A stretch of 64,000 nucleotides of DNA from Candidatus Kouleothrix ribensis (GCA_016722075.1 JADKGW010000001.1:4836001-4900000), one strand, 5' to 3'. Shown: positions 17,891-27,411, counted from the first letter of the stretch. Notes: generated from the sequence alone by a model not told the origin. Numbers and translations are program-made.

Positions 17891-18910
17891 CTACGGAACG
17901 TAGGCCTCAACCAGCGTCTCGATCACGCGGCGGGCACCGGCGACCTTGAGCGCATGCGCAACCGCCGCCTTGCATGTGGGGTCGACAAGCGCGAGCATCA
18001 CGCCGCCCCAGCCCGCGCCCGAGAGTTTGGCGCCAAGCGCACCGGCGGCCTGCGCGGCATCTACCAGCAGGTCGAGCTCGGGCGATGATACGCCGATCTG
18101 CTGGAGCAGGGCGTGGTTCTGGCTAAGCAGCCCCCCCAGCACGCCGAGCTGGCCGTGCGCCAGGCAGGTGCGCGCGGCGGCCACCAGCGCGCCCACCTGG
18201 CCGAACAGCGCCTCGTAGGGTGCGGGGTCGGCCAACCAGCGCTGGCGCACCTCGCCGACTGGTGCGCGCGTCGCGCTACGCACACCGGTGTCGCCCACCA
18301 GCAGTGTAAACGGCGCGGCGATTGTGATCGGTGCGATCAGCGCGGCCCCGCCTGGGCTGCCTGTGTCGCCAGGCGGTGGCGGCACGCCGCCGCGCTGGAA
18401 CCAGATCGGCTGCTCATAGGCGATCACACTGTTGTCGATGCCGCTCGGCGTGCCGTGGAAGCGCTGCTCGCTGGCATACACGAGCGCCGAAATATCAGCC
18501 GGTGCGAGCGGCTGCCCCACATGTTCGGCCAGGCCGCGCACGAGCGCAGTAGCCACGGCCGCGCCGCTGCCCATGCCGCTGGCGATCGGGATCGAAGACA
18601 CGATCGCAATGTGCAGATCAGGCGTGCGCGCACCGAGCTGTGTGAGAACGCTCACGACCAGCTCGCTCAGCGGGTTGGCCGGCTCGTCGGCCACATACCA
18701 GCTGCGCCGCAGGTTGCGCGCGATCAGCAGCACGCCGCGCCCTGGCCGGCCTCCAGCGATCTTCACCCGTGCGCGAATGCCGGCGAGCGGCAGCGCAATC
18801 GCCGGGCGCTGGTAGACGACCGCATGCTCACCGCACAGGATGAGCTTCGCAGGCGCGCTGGTGCTGGTGCCGGCTGCAGCTGGGGCGCGCACGGCAGGAT
18901 TGGTTGGCAT
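17891..18910 (-). CDS. mvk: Mevalonate kinase
   Basis: This GHMP kinase of about 339 residues converts mevalonate to 5-phosphomevalonate in the mevalonate route to isopentenyl diphosphate. Diagnostic parts are SAPAKLILCGEHAVVYQRPAIA-type N-terminal motif 1 (residues 18-38), the phosphate-binding motif IASGMGSGAAVATAL, HGTPSGIDNSV with the catalytic Asp, and the C-terminal GAKLSGAGWGGVM. I placed the start at 18910, since the upstream in-frame extension is non-homologous. Mevalonate-pathway genes are typical of Chloroflexia. No other pathway gene is adjacent. Confidence 0.93.
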   Translation of the reverse strand: MPTNPAVRAPAAAGTSTSAPAKLILCGEHAVVYQRPAIALPLAGIRARVKIAGGRPGRGVLLIARNLRRSWYVADEPANPLSELVVSVLTQLGARTPDLHIAIVSSIPIASGMGSGAAVATALVRGLAEHVGQPLAPADISALVYASEQRFHGTPSGIDNSVIAYEQPIWFQRGGVPPPPGDTGSPGGAALIAPITIAAPFTLLVGDTGVRSATRAPVGEVRQRWLADPAPYEALFGQVGALVAAARTCLAHGQLGVLGGLLSQNHALLQQIGVSSPELDLLVDAAQAAGALGAKLSGAGWGGVMLALVDPTCKAAVAHALKVAGARRVIETLVEAYVP

Positions 18911-19129
18911 AGCTGTGATATAGCACGAGTATCGGATTCTGGCAAGCGCCGGCGAGCAAGCTTCTAACGAGCGGGCGCGCGGCATATTCGTTTCGCCATA
19001 ATGAGCCGAACGGCGAAGAGGTAGGCACAGGCCAAAGGCCCGCCCTACCTCCTCAATACCTTGCCGCAGTGCGAAGCCACCCGAGCACACCCCGACAGTA
19101 GCCGCGACCGGCTACACCAGCTGGGCGGC

Positions 19130-20665
19130 TCACTCGGTCGGCGGCAGCAGCATATCCCACCAGATCCGACCGGCACGCGTTTGCATCAGATCGACATGAA
19201 CATGCTTGATCTGGGTGTACTCGAGCATACCGTACATACCATGCTCACGCCCGATCCCGCTCTGCTTATAGCCGCCGAACGGCGCCAGCGGGTTGATCAG
19301 ATGGTAGTCGTTGATCCACACCGTCCCGGTGCGGATGCGTTTGGCAACCTCGATTGCGGCCTGCAGATCGCGCGACCAGACCGCCCCACCCAGGCCGTAG
19401 TCGCTGTCGTTGGCCTGCTCGATCGCCTCGGTGAGGCTGTTGTAGGGAATCACCGCCAGCACCGGGCCGAAGATCTCCTCGCGCGCGATACGCATGTCGT
19501 TGCGCACATGGGCGAAGATCGTCGGCTCGATGAACGCGCCAGACTCGCAGCCGGGCACGTGAACGCGCTTGCCGCCAGTCGCCAGCACGGCACCTTCGGC
19601 CAGGCCCAGCGCGATATACTGCTCGACGCTGGCGCACTGCTTGTCGGACACAATCGGCCCCATGTCGGTCTCGAGGTCGAGCGGGTCGCCCAGGCGCAGG
19701 CTACGCGCACGCGCCACCAGCCGGGCCACGAATTCGTCGTGCAGCGCCGCTGGAACGAAGCAGCGCGTACCGGCCTCGCAGCTCTGGCCGCCGTTGAAAA
19801 ACACACCGAACAGCACCCCGTCAGTCGCCAGATCGAGGTCGGCGTCGGGCAGCAGGATGCTCGGCGACTTACCGCCCAGCTCGAGCGTTACCTTCTTCAC
19901 CGTTGCGCTGGCCAGCTCCATGATCCGCCGGCCAACTTCGGTCGAGCCAGTAAAGGCGACTTTGTCGACGCCGGGATGGCGCGCAATTGCCTCGCCCACC
20001 GCGCCGCCCGGCCCAGACACCACATTGAACACGCCGTGCGGCAGCAGCCCGGTGTCGTGGATCGTCTCAGCCAGCATCAGCGCAGTCAGTGGCGTATACG
20101 AGGCCGGCTTAAGCACGATCGTATTACCGGCGGCCAGCGCCGGTGCGATCTTCCAGGCGGCCATCAGCAGCGGGTAATTCCACGGGATGATCTGCCCACA
20201 CACGCCGATCGGCTCGCGCCACACAAAGTTCCAGCTCACCGAAGGTGTATCGATCCATGGCAGCGGCTCGTAGGGCGATTTGCGCGCCAGCTCGGCGAAG
20301 ACGCGGAAGTGCTCGATCGCCATTGGCACATCGGCGAAGGTGCTCTTGCGCAGCGGCACGCCCAGGTTGCGCGACTCGGCCTCGGCCAGCTCGGACGAGC
20401 GCTCCTCAATCGCATCGGCAATCGCATGCAGAATACGGGCGCGCTCGTGCGGCGGCGTATGCGGCCATGGCCCGTGGTCGAAGGCATGGCGGGCCGCCTG
20501 TACCGCGCGCTCGGCGTCGGCCGCACCAGCGCTGGCCACGTAGGCCATTGGCGCGCTATGCGCCGGCTCGTTCACTGCCATGGTGTCGCCGCTGGCCGCG
20601 TCGGCCCATTGGCCGTCGATATACAACCCGTAGTGAGGCAGATCGCCGGCTTGTGTGTCGTCCAT
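19130..20665 (-). CDS. NAD(P)+-dependent aldehyde dehydrogenase
   Basis: This 511-residue ALDH-superfamily enzyme has the nucleotide-binding FTGSTEVGRRIMELA, the catalytic Glu in TLELGGKSPSIL, the nucleophilic Cys in FFNGGQSCEAGTRCFVP, and the C-terminal EEIFGPVLAVIPY. It is closest in style to betaine-aldehyde or generic class 1/2 aldehyde dehydrogenases. The start at 20665 follows GAGGAG; the longer frame upstream lacks homology. Substrate unknown; no pathway partner is adjacent. Confidence 0.93.
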   Translation of the reverse strand: MDDTQAGDLPHYGLYIDGQWADAASGDTMAVNEPAHSAPMAYVASAGAADAERAVQAARHAFDHGPWPHTPPHERARILHAIADAIEERSSELAEAESRNLGVPLRKSTFADVPMAIEHFRVFAELARKSPYEPLPWIDTPSVSWNFVWREPIGVCGQIIPWNYPLLMAAWKIAPALAAGNTIVLKPASYTPLTALMLAETIHDTGLLPHGVFNVVSGPGGAVGEAIARHPGVDKVAFTGSTEVGRRIMELASATVKKVTLELGGKSPSILLPDADLDLATDGVLFGVFFNGGQSCEAGTRCFVPAALHDEFVARLVARARSLRLGDPLDLETDMGPIVSDKQCASVEQYIALGLAEGAVLATGGKRVHVPGCESGAFIEPTIFAHVRNDMRIAREEIFGPVLAVIPYNSLTEAIEQANDSDYGLGGAVWSRDLQAAIEVAKRIRTGTVWINDYHLINPLAPFGGYKQSGIGREHGMYGMLEYTQIKHVHVDLMQTRAGRIWWDMLLPPTE

Positions 20666-21042
20666 ACGCTTGCTCCTCGCACTCTTCGTCAGACAATCAT
20701 TGTCGCAATAATCCCGCAATTCCTGAGCGGCTGCGCGATCTGGAGGTGGTGGATGGCTCGAGGCGGCCCGGTGCGGAGACATGCCACCGGAGGGTATGCG
20801 TTCCAGCGCTGCTCACCGCGCCGAATCGCATACGTGTACCTGCATGATAGCAGGGGTGACGCATTGCGTCAAGAATATGGCTGCGGGCGCTTTCGGCGTA
20901 CGCAGCCGGTGCTTTTAGCCTGCGGCAAAGCGATATTTCCATCTTCTGTAGTGGCCAACCACAGGCTGATCAGCTGGCGCGCGCCGCGGGCTGGCACGCT
21001 ACAGCATCAATCTGCCCATAACAGTTCAACCGAAGATACGGA
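20666..21042. other. Intergenic stretch upstream of the ALDH gene
   Basis: This 377-bp stretch has no gene. It contains copy B of the upstream motif repeat at 20901-20932 and a slightly lower-GC stretch (20940-21060) just after the stop of the next membrane protein. Confidence 0.5.
20901..20932 (+). repeat. Upstream motif repeat, copy B (divergent)
   Basis: CGCAGCCGG, a T4 run, and GCCTGCGGCAAAGCG resemble copy A. It lies about 236 bp upstream of the minus-strand ALDH start, in the same relative orientation as the other copies. Confidence 0.4.
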
Positions 21043-22575
21043 TCATTTCGGGACATATGTAAAGATACTATCGCGGAATGCGAGCCGGTAGTGCTCGCGC
21101 ACTGCATCCAGCACCTCAGGCGTCCAGCGCCCGGTCGAGTCGCTCCGATGATTTGCGACATTCACCGGCAGCATGATCGCGCTGAAGCGGCGCGCGCGAA
21201 TGTCGTCGATCAGCCCGCCCTGGTCCCACACACCACTGCGGGCGGCCGGCCCCATGGTCGAGGGATCATCGTAGCGTAGTGGCCGCCCGGCCGCCACCAG
21301 CAGCCCCACGTCGTCGGCCAGGATCTCGCCGGGCGTATTGCGGATGAAGGCCAGGTAGCGCTCGGGGGTGCCGGCCGGCCGCAGCTCGCCGAGGTACCAC
21401 TCTTGCGGGCGGTACGCCAGCCCGACCTGGGCCAGCAGCAGCAGCAGCACCAGTAGTGCCAGCGGGGTGCGCCGCCCAAGCCAGCTCGGCAGCCGGCCGG
21501 CTGCGATACCCACCGCCAGGCTGATCGCCAGCAGCGACTCGAGCAGGTGATTGTGGTTCGCGCCGGTCTCGCCCGCGCCCAGCAGCGTGATCGGCACCAC
21601 CAGCGCGTAGCAGCCCACCACCAGCACGCGCCGGTCGCGCGCTGCCAGCAGCAGCATGCCGAGCGCCAGGGCTGCGCCGGGCGCGTAGGGCAGCAGCAGC
21701 AGCACGAACTTACTCAGCAGCGCAGCCGACCACCACTCGCTGCGGTGCAGGCCCCACACATGCGCGCTGAACTGGAAACCGGTGAACAGATCGAGCGCGA
21801 GCCAGGCGCCTAGCGCCAACGCGGCATAGGTTGCGCCAAACACCAGCGTACACCGCGATAGTGGCAACCAGGGCAGCAGGCGCCGGCCGGCGTGGCGCAG
21901 ATCATCGTACAGCAGCGCCACACCGGTCGCGATCGGCGCGGCTACGGCTGTCTGCTTGGTGAAAAACGCCAGCGCGAAGCAGCTTGCCGCCAGGATGAGC
22001 CAGCGCAGCGGCGGCGGTGCGCGCGGGCCAGCCAGCGCGTGCGTGGCCAGGTAGAGGCCCAGCGTAGTCCATAGTAGCGCCAGCAGGTCGGGCTTGATCC
22101 GCGTAGCCCACAGCAGTAGCGGTGGTGCGCTGAGCATGATCGCACCGCCGACAATCCCGCCCAGCCAGCCCGCGCCGGTGCGTCGGCACATCAGCACGAT
22201 CAGCAGCAGCACGCCCAGCGCCGCCGCCAGCGAGATCAGCCGGCCGCCCCAGAACACATGCGGCCCGGCGATCGTGTCGGCCAGGCCCAGCAGCAACGGG
22301 TGCAGCGGCGGGTAGGGCGCCGAGACGAAGCGGAAGCGCTCGAGCGGCTGGTAGAGTGGTTGGCCGGCCCACAGCAGCCGGGCCTCGTGCAGCAGCGTGC
22401 CTTCGAGGCCATCGTGCGGGTAGGGGTAGCTCAGCAGCTGCGCCAGCGTGGCGAGCGCAGCCCAGCCCAGCGGCAGCACGGCCAGCACCAGCAGCACGGT
22501 TGGCACGGCGGGTGCGGCGCGCCCGAGCGGCCGGGCGGCGCGGCGCGCGTGCAATTGTGGGGATGGCTCGGGCAT
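21043..22575 (-). CDS. Polytopic GT-C-type glycosyltransferase (family 39-like)
   Basis: This integral membrane protein has about 510 residues and 10-12 predicted helices. After the first helix it has a periplasmic loop YPHDGLEGTLLHEARLLWAG, with an acidic pair typical of GT-C enzymes (ArnT/PMT/Dpm-dependent family). SAPYPPLHPLLLGL follows. These enzymes transfer sugars from polyprenyl-phosphate donors on the outer face of the membrane. The start at 22575 is chosen because further upstream the frame reads through a non-coding repeat array. It follows another large membrane protein gene and probably shares its transcript. Confidence 0.8.
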   Translation of the reverse strand: MPEPSPQLHARRAARPLGRAAPAVPTVLLVLAVLPLGWAALATLAQLLSYPYPHDGLEGTLLHEARLLWAGQPLYQPLERFRFVSAPYPPLHPLLLGLADTIAGPHVFWGGRLISLAAALGVLLLIVLMCRRTGAGWLGGIVGGAIMLSAPPLLLWATRIKPDLLALLWTTLGLYLATHALAGPRAPPPLRWLILAASCFALAFFTKQTAVAAPIATGVALLYDDLRHAGRRLLPWLPLSRCTLVFGATYAALALGAWLALDLFTGFQFSAHVWGLHRSEWWSAALLSKFVLLLLPYAPGAALALGMLLLAARDRRVLVVGCYALVVPITLLGAGETGANHNHLLESLLAISLAVGIAAGRLPSWLGRRTPLALLVLLLLLAQVGLAYRPQEWYLGELRPAGTPERYLAFIRNTPGEILADDVGLLVAAGRPLRYDDPSTMGPAARSGVWDQGGLIDDIRARRFSAIMLPVNVANHRSDSTGRWTPEVLDAVREHYRLAFRDSIFTYVPK

Positions 22576-22710
22576 ACTCGTATCACCATGCAGTAGCGCA
22601 GCAGGCGGCAGGCAGCTGGCAGCGATAGTGTCAACTACAACCCAAGGCAACCTGCAACCGGCCTGGGTACATCGTGCGTCGTGCGTCGTGCGTAGGATGC
22701 AGCGATAGTG

Positions 22711-22787
22711 CAACCCGATCAACCCGCCAACCTGCAACCCGCCAACCTGTAAACCTGCAACCCGCCAACCTGTAAACCTGCAACCGG
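22711..22787 (-). repeat. AACCTGC/AACCCGCC array between two membrane-protein genes
   Basis: It consists of about ten degenerate units of AACCTGC, AACCCGCC and AACCTGTA. It is the reverse complement of the GCAGGTT-type array found at 45332-45564. Confidence 0.7.
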
Positions 22788-22794
22788 GCAAGCT

Positions 22795-24765
22795 CTAGTG
22801 TGTAAGCGGCGTAAGCGACAGCTTGCCGCTGCCGAATGCTACGCTGAACCACAGCGCGGCGCCCTGCGCTGCCACGAACAAGACGGTTAACCAGGCCACA
22901 GCGTAGCCGGCGCGGCCGCGCGTTGCGATTCGCCCGAGCGCGATCCCGATCGCCGCCAGCGCCATGGGCAGGAAGAAGTAGAAGTAGCGCACCTGCATGC
23001 CCAGCAGCACGTCGATCGCCAGGAACAGCAGCACGGTGAGCAGCCACGCCAGCGCCACGATCGCCGGCTGGCGTGCGCGCCGCGCCTGTGCGATCAGCGC
23101 CAGCCCGGCCGGCAGCAGCGCCAGCCCAATGCCGCTGTAGGCCAGCCGCAATCCCACCAGCAGCAGTGGCGTGGCACCTGGCAAGCCGGCGGCGCCATCT
23201 CGCGGCCGGGTGTTCTCGAAGTGCCCGAGCATGCCGCCCAGCCCTTCGATATACAGCGTGGCCAGGGCGAATAGCGCGCCCACACCCAGGCTCACGATCG
23301 CCCAGATCAGGTTGCGATGCGGCCGCGCAAGCATCAGCGCCAGCGCGAAAGCGACCCACACGGCCGTCAGGATCGCCACACCAGTATGCGACGACACCGC
23401 CATCAGCACCAGCAGCGCCGCCACGAGCCACGTGCGCCGTGGCAAAGGTGGGTCGGCGCTCATGAGCACCAGCGCAACCGGGGCCGCAAACATCTGCCCA
23501 AACAATTGAGCCGAGAAGCCGTAGCCCATGGCCGTAAAGGCAGTTGTGCTGCCGGCGTACAGCAGCAGCGCGAAGCGCGCGGCATTGCGATCACCCGCCA
23601 GGCGCCTGGCCAGTAGCGCCACCAGCAGCGCGGTCGCGCCATCCAGCAATGCCAGCGTACCCTGGAGCATAGAGTCACGGTCGCTGAACACGATCAGTCC
23701 AGGCAGAAGCGTCAGGTAGGTGCCGGGAGGGTAGAGCACCAGGCCGTTTCCGAACTCGCTGGCCACGATCATATGCACAAGCTGGCCGCCCGCGATATCG
23801 GCGAGCAGCCGCGAGTGCAGGTCGAGATCCTGCCCGCCGAAGGTCGGGTAAAGCATGCCCGCCAGCCGGATTACGCAGGCCAGCAGCATTAGCGACCAGA
23901 GCTGCCGAATTTCGTGTGCATCGCCGGCCCAGGCCAGCGCATGCTCGGCGATCGGCAGGAGCAGCCTGGTTAACGCCAGCAGCCCCAGCGCGACGCAGGC
24001 CAGCCGCACCAGGTAGGCGTGTGCCAGCAGCAGGTCGGCGCTGAGCAGGGCCGCCAGGCCAAGCGCCAGGCCCACCAGCGCCGGCGCATACAGCCGCCAT
24101 GGCCAGCGCAGGTACACCAGCAGCAGCAGGATGGCGCCGAGCAGGGCCAACTGTGCGGCGATCGTACCGAGGTTGGGGGTGCGTGTCGCGCCGCCGGGCG
24201 TTGTGAGGCGCAGGCTGTGCAGCTTAACCCCCAGTGCGCGCGGGTCGTCGCCGCTGGTGAACGTGGGGCTTTCAATGCCGATCTCGATATCGCCCGAACT
24301 GGTGGCGGGTAGCGCGAAGGTATACGCGCGCCGCTGCGTCGCGGCCTCGAACGTCAGCCACGGGCTGTGGTTGAAGGTCAGCCGCACGGTGGCAGGGGTC
24401 GGGCGCCCACCCAGGGTCAGGGTTAGCAGCGTCGCTGGCGCGACCCGCGCCTGCTCGAAACGCAGCGTACTGTGCGCACCAGTCCAACGATAGGTAGCCC
24501 CGTCGGTTCCGGCCTCGGGCTCGAACATGCCACGCAGGAAGAAGATCGCCCGGTAGGTACCGATGTCGAGCGTGTACTGGCCGGTATGAGCATTGAGCAA
24601 CCCCAGGTCTGCCGCCAGCAGCACCACCGCGCCGAGCAGCGCGATTGCCAATAGGCGCGCACCACCAACCCACGCGCGGGCGCGCAATCGCTGCAGCTGC
24701 GCCATAGCCGTTCGGCCAGCCGGCGCTAGAGCCGGGTGTGATGATTGGGAGCGCTGATCTGCCAT
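22795..24765 (-). CDS. Large polytopic membrane protein, possible GT-C glycosyltransferase
   Basis: This protein of about 656 residues has one N-terminal helix (about 35-55), then a soluble extracytoplasmic domain (60-210) with a beta-rich look (TYRWTGAHSTLRFEQAR, TVRLTFNHSPWLTFEA). About 11 membrane helices follow. The loop TFGGQDLDLHSRLLADIAGG has acidic residues in the position expected for a GT-C catalytic loop. The start could be 24765 or 24705. Its stop is only 8 bp from a repeat array, beyond which a second membrane transferase begins. The exact function is not recognisable. Confidence 0.72.
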   Translation of the reverse strand: MADQRSQSSHPALAPAGRTAMAQLQRLRARAWVGGARLLAIALLGAVVLLAADLGLLNAHTGQYTLDIGTYRAIFFLRGMFEPEAGTDGATYRWTGAHSTLRFEQARVAPATLLTLTLGGRPTPATVRLTFNHSPWLTFEAATQRRAYTFALPATSSGDIEIGIESPTFTSGDDPRALGVKLHSLRLTTPGGATRTPNLGTIAAQLALLGAILLLLVYLRWPWRLYAPALVGLALGLAALLSADLLLAHAYLVRLACVALGLLALTRLLLPIAEHALAWAGDAHEIRQLWSLMLLACVIRLAGMLYPTFGGQDLDLHSRLLADIAGGQLVHMIVASEFGNGLVLYPPGTYLTLLPGLIVFSDRDSMLQGTLALLDGATALLVALLARRLAGDRNAARFALLLYAGSTTAFTAMGYGFSAQLFGQMFAAPVALVLMSADPPLPRRTWLVAALLVLMAVSSHTGVAILTAVWVAFALALMLARPHRNLIWAIVSLGVGALFALATLYIEGLGGMLGHFENTRPRDGAAGLPGATPLLLVGLRLAYSGIGLALLPAGLALIAQARRARQPAIVALAWLLTVLLFLAIDVLLGMQVRYFYFFLPMALAAIGIALGRIATRGRAGYAVAWLTVLFVAAQGAALWFSVAFGSGKLSLTPLTH

Positions 24766-25441
24766 ATCGCTGCGCTGGCCGCATTGCTCAGGCTGTTTGT
24801 CGCGGTTTGCGACTCGGGCGCTGAGCTGCTGATCGATTCGGGCGGCGTGCCGCCGCGTTTGCCCGCGTATGCTACCTTAACTGCTGCGTATGCGCAACCG
24901 ATGCCGGCCTGATCCATGTTCAAAAAGTTATCGCAAAAATGTGAAACCTATGGTATACTATGTTTGTCCCACTACGTGTGGCCCCGTGACTATGGCATCG
25001 AAATGTTTCGAGCCGCATCTCGGCATTGGCACCCGGCGGTGTTGGTGGCCGATCATGATGCGCCCTGATGCCTGACGACACCCAGCCGGAAGGCTGCACA
25101 CTCGCCGATAGCGCGATGGCCTAGTATGGCGTTTCCGTAGTATGCTGCGCCTTCCCACGGCTTGGGCGGATGATTCACGATCAGCCATGGCGATAGCCTG
25201 GTGTCCACATGTACCATGGAGCTCTACCGCGCTCTACTGCTCCACACTCAATGGTCGTTAGTCGGCATATGCTGTCGGGGCCGATAGCGGGCGCGCCGAC
25301 CCACACACGTTAGGGCGCTCTTCCAATTTTGCATCCGTCGGTTGGAAGGTTGAAGCGGCCGCTGGCTGCGCTGAGCCTCTTCGGTGTGATGAATACTACG
25401 GCACGAGTCCCTTATTTATTCAGAATCATAAGGAAAATGCA
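24766..25441. other. Long intergenic leader region before rluB
   Basis: This 676-bp stretch has lower GC and no convincing gene. A promoter-like TGGTATACT at 24951-24959 would give an unusually long (about 475 nt) 5' leader for the pseudouridine synthase. I looked for RNase P RNA, tmRNA, SRP RNA and tRNA hallmarks and saw none. Confidence 0.5.
24951..24959 (+). promoter_or_regulatory. Extended -10 TGGTATACT
   Basis: An exact TGGTATACT sits in a locally AT-rich stretch 483 bp upstream of the TTG start of rluB. No clear -35 hexamer is seen. Confidence 0.5.
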
Positions 25442-27358
25442 TTGACTGCAGAACGGTTACAGAAGGTGCTGGCCAGCGCCGGCGTTGCTTCGCGGCGCGA
25501 TTGCGAGGATCTGATCGGAGCCGGCCGCGTTGCGGTGAACGGCAAGGTCGTCGTCGTGCCCGGCACACGGGTCGACGCCGAACATGATGAGATTACCGTC
25601 GATGGCCAGCCGATCGGGAAGATTAACCCACGTACGTATGTGATGCTGCATAAGCCTACGGGTGTGGTTTCGACTGCCGATGATCCACAGGGGCGCCCAA
25701 CTGTTGTCGAGCAGGTCGGCCTGCCGACGCGGCTATTCCCGATCGGCCGGCTCGACTACGACAGCGAGGGGCTGCTGCTGCTGACCGACGACGGCGAGTT
25801 GACACAACGCCTGACGCATCCCAGCTACCAGGTCGAAAAGGAGTATCGCGCACTGCTCGACCAGCCGCCGGTGGCGGATGCACTGCGCGAGTGGCGAAAT
25901 GGCGTGATGCTCGACGATGCGCTCACCGCGCCTGCCTGGGTTGAGGTGCTCGAGCGCACCGATGAAGGTGCCTGGGTGCGCGTGGTGCTGCATGAAGGCC
26001 GTAAACGCCAGATCCGCGAGGTTGCCAAGCTGCTTGGCTACGAGGTGCTACGGCTGATCCGTGTCCGCGAGGGTCCGATCGTGCTTGGCGATCTGCCGGC
26101 TGGCCAGTGGCGCAAGCTTACCGACGACGAAGTCGAGTCGCTCTGGTCGCACGTTGGCGGCCATGGCGCCGAGCCGCCCGCAGCGGTCGAACGGACCGAG
26201 GCGCCGGCACGCGCGCGCCGCCGCACATCCAACCCTGCGCCAGATGCGCGCCGCGAGCGCGAGGTCTCCGGCGACAGCCCGCCACCTGCCGAACAGTCAA
26301 ACCGCGCACCCCGCCGCGACGACCGGGGTGAGTTCGACGCCCGTGGCCCGCGCCGCGACGACTGGGGTGGGTTCGACGCCCGTGGCCCGCGCCGCGACGA
26401 CCGGGGCGAGTTCGACGCCCGTGGCCCGCGCCGCGACGACCGGGGCGAGTTTGACGCCCGTGGCCCGCGTCGCGACGACCGGGGTGAGTTCGACGCCCGT
26501 GGCCCGCGTCGCGATGACCGGGGCGGGTTCGACGCCCGTGGCCCGCGTCGCGACGACCGGGGTGGGTTCGATGCCCGTGGCCCGCGTCGCGACGACCGGG
26601 GTGGATTCGACGCCCGTGGCCCGCGTCGCGATGACCGGGGCGGGTTTGACGCCCGTGGCCCGCGCCGCGACGACCGGGGCGGGTTCGATGCCCGTGGCCC
26701 GCGTCGCGACGACCGGGGCGGGTTTGACGCCCGTGGCCCGCGTCGCGACGACCGGGGCGGGTTTGACGCCCGTGGCCCGCGCCGCGACGACCGGGGTGGG
26801 TTCGACGCCCGTGGCCCGCGTCGCGACGACCGGGGCGGGTTTGACGCCCGTGGCCCGCGTCGCGATGACCGGGGCGGATTCGACGCCCGTGGCCCGCGTC
26901 GCGATGACCGGGGTGGGTTCGACGCCCGTGGCCCGCGTCGCGACGATCGGGGCGGGTTCGATGCCCGTGGCCCGCGCCGCGACGACCGGGGCGGGTTCGA
27001 CGCCCGTGGCCCGCGTCGCGACGATCGGGGCGGGTTCGATGCCCGTGGCCCGCGTCGCGACGACCGGGGCGGGTTTGACGCCCGTGGCCCGCGTCGCGAT
27101 GACACTGATGGCGATCAACACCAGGATTTCAATAGTGCGCGGCCCGAGCGCGGCAATGAGCGCCCGCCTGATCGACCGGTGCGGGAGGAAAAGCGTGGCC
27201 CTGGGCGAGAGTGGCACGAGCGCACCATTGCGGAAAAGCGCGCTGCCGCCCAACGATCAGCACCACGTGGTGGGCGCTACGGTGGGCGTGGAACAGCGCC
27301 GCGTCGGAATGGCTTCCCATTCCGTGCCCGCCCGCTGCGTGAAGACGAAAAAGAGTAA
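25442..27358 (+). CDS. rluB: 23S rRNA pseudouridine synthase (RluB/RsuA family) with giant repeat tail
   Basis: The enzyme part (1-245) has an S4 RNA-binding domain (RLQKVLASAGVASRRDCEDLI) and the RsuA/RluB catalytic motif GRLDYDSEGLLLL, whose Asp105 is the expected catalytic residue. VVLHEGRKRQIREVAKLLG follows. The start is TTG at 25442 after AAGGA. From residue 291 to about 551 the chain is 20 perfect-length tandem copies of a 13-residue, Arg/Asp/Gly-rich unit (RRDDRGGFDARGP). A basic RGG-like tail ends in EDEKE. The family is normally 240-300 residues, so the tail more than doubles it. It likely modifies 23S rRNA; the tail may bind RNA. Confidence 0.92.
   Translation: MTAERLQKVLASAGVASRRDCEDLIGAGRVAVNGKVVVVPGTRVDAEHDEITVDGQPIGKINPRTYVMLHKPTGVVSTADDPQGRPTVVEQVGLPTRLFPIGRLDYDSEGLLLLTDDGELTQRLTHPSYQVEKEYRALLDQPPVADALREWRNGVMLDDALTAPAWVEVLERTDEGAWVRVVLHEGRKRQIREVAKLLGYEVLRLIRVREGPIVLGDLPAGQWRKLTDDEVESLWSHVGGHGAEPPAAVERTEAPARARRRTSNPAPDARREREVSGDSPPPAEQSNRAPRRDDRGEFDARGPRRDDWGGFDARGPRRDDRGEFDARGPRRDDRGEFDARGPRRDDRGEFDARGPRRDDRGGFDARGPRRDDRGGFDARGPRRDDRGGFDARGPRRDDRGGFDARGPRRDDRGGFDARGPRRDDRGGFDARGPRRDDRGGFDARGPRRDDRGGFDARGPRRDDRGGFDARGPRRDDRGGFDARGPRRDDRGGFDARGPRRDDRGGFDARGPRRDDRGGFDARGPRRDDRGGFDARGPRRDDRGGFDARGPRRDDTDGDQHQDFNSARPERGNERPPDRPVREEKRGPGREWHERTIAEKRAAAQRSAPRGGRYGGRGTAPRRNGFPFRARPLREDEKE
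26312..27103 (+). repeat. 39-bp tandem repeat, 20 full units plus a partial
   Basis: The spacing between the first and last RRDD codon blocks (26312 and 27092) is 780 bp, exactly 20 x 39. Units vary mainly at third codon positions (cgc/cgt, gac/gat, ggc/ggt) and at one residue (Gly or Glu before Phe, one Trp for Arg). The frame is therefore under selection or the array is regularly homogenised. Confidence 0.95.
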
Positions 27359-27411
27359 GGAATCCTCGGCTGAACCATGCCCTAACGGTACGGCGGCCAG
27401 GTGACTCGGCG

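Noticed and set aside
18911..19090. N-terminal extension of mevalonate kinase
   Set aside because: The in-frame extension lacks similarity; the conserved kinase N-terminus starts shortly after the ATG at 18910.
19061..21091. 676-residue plus-strand frame
   Set aside because: It is antisense to the aldehyde dehydrogenase, whose catalytic motifs and ribosome site are clear. High GC opens antisense frames.
22576..22791. N-terminal extension of the GT39-like protein
   Set aside because: The extension translates the intergenic AACCTGC array (VAGLQVGGLQ), so the start at 22575 is preferred.
24766..25441. RNase P RNA, tmRNA or SRP RNA in the long gap
   Set aside because: None of the conserved core sequences of these RNAs is visible; only a promoter-like box and short inverted repeats.
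26312..27103. CRISPR array
   Set aside because: The repeats are directly contiguous with no spacers, are in frame within a protein, and no cas genes are present.
26038..27253. Long frames on the minus strand and in another plus frame across the 39-bp repeat array
   Set aside because: A 39-bp (13-codon) tandem repeat keeps all six frames open; only the frame fused to the S4/pseudouridine synthase domains has homology and a ribosome site.
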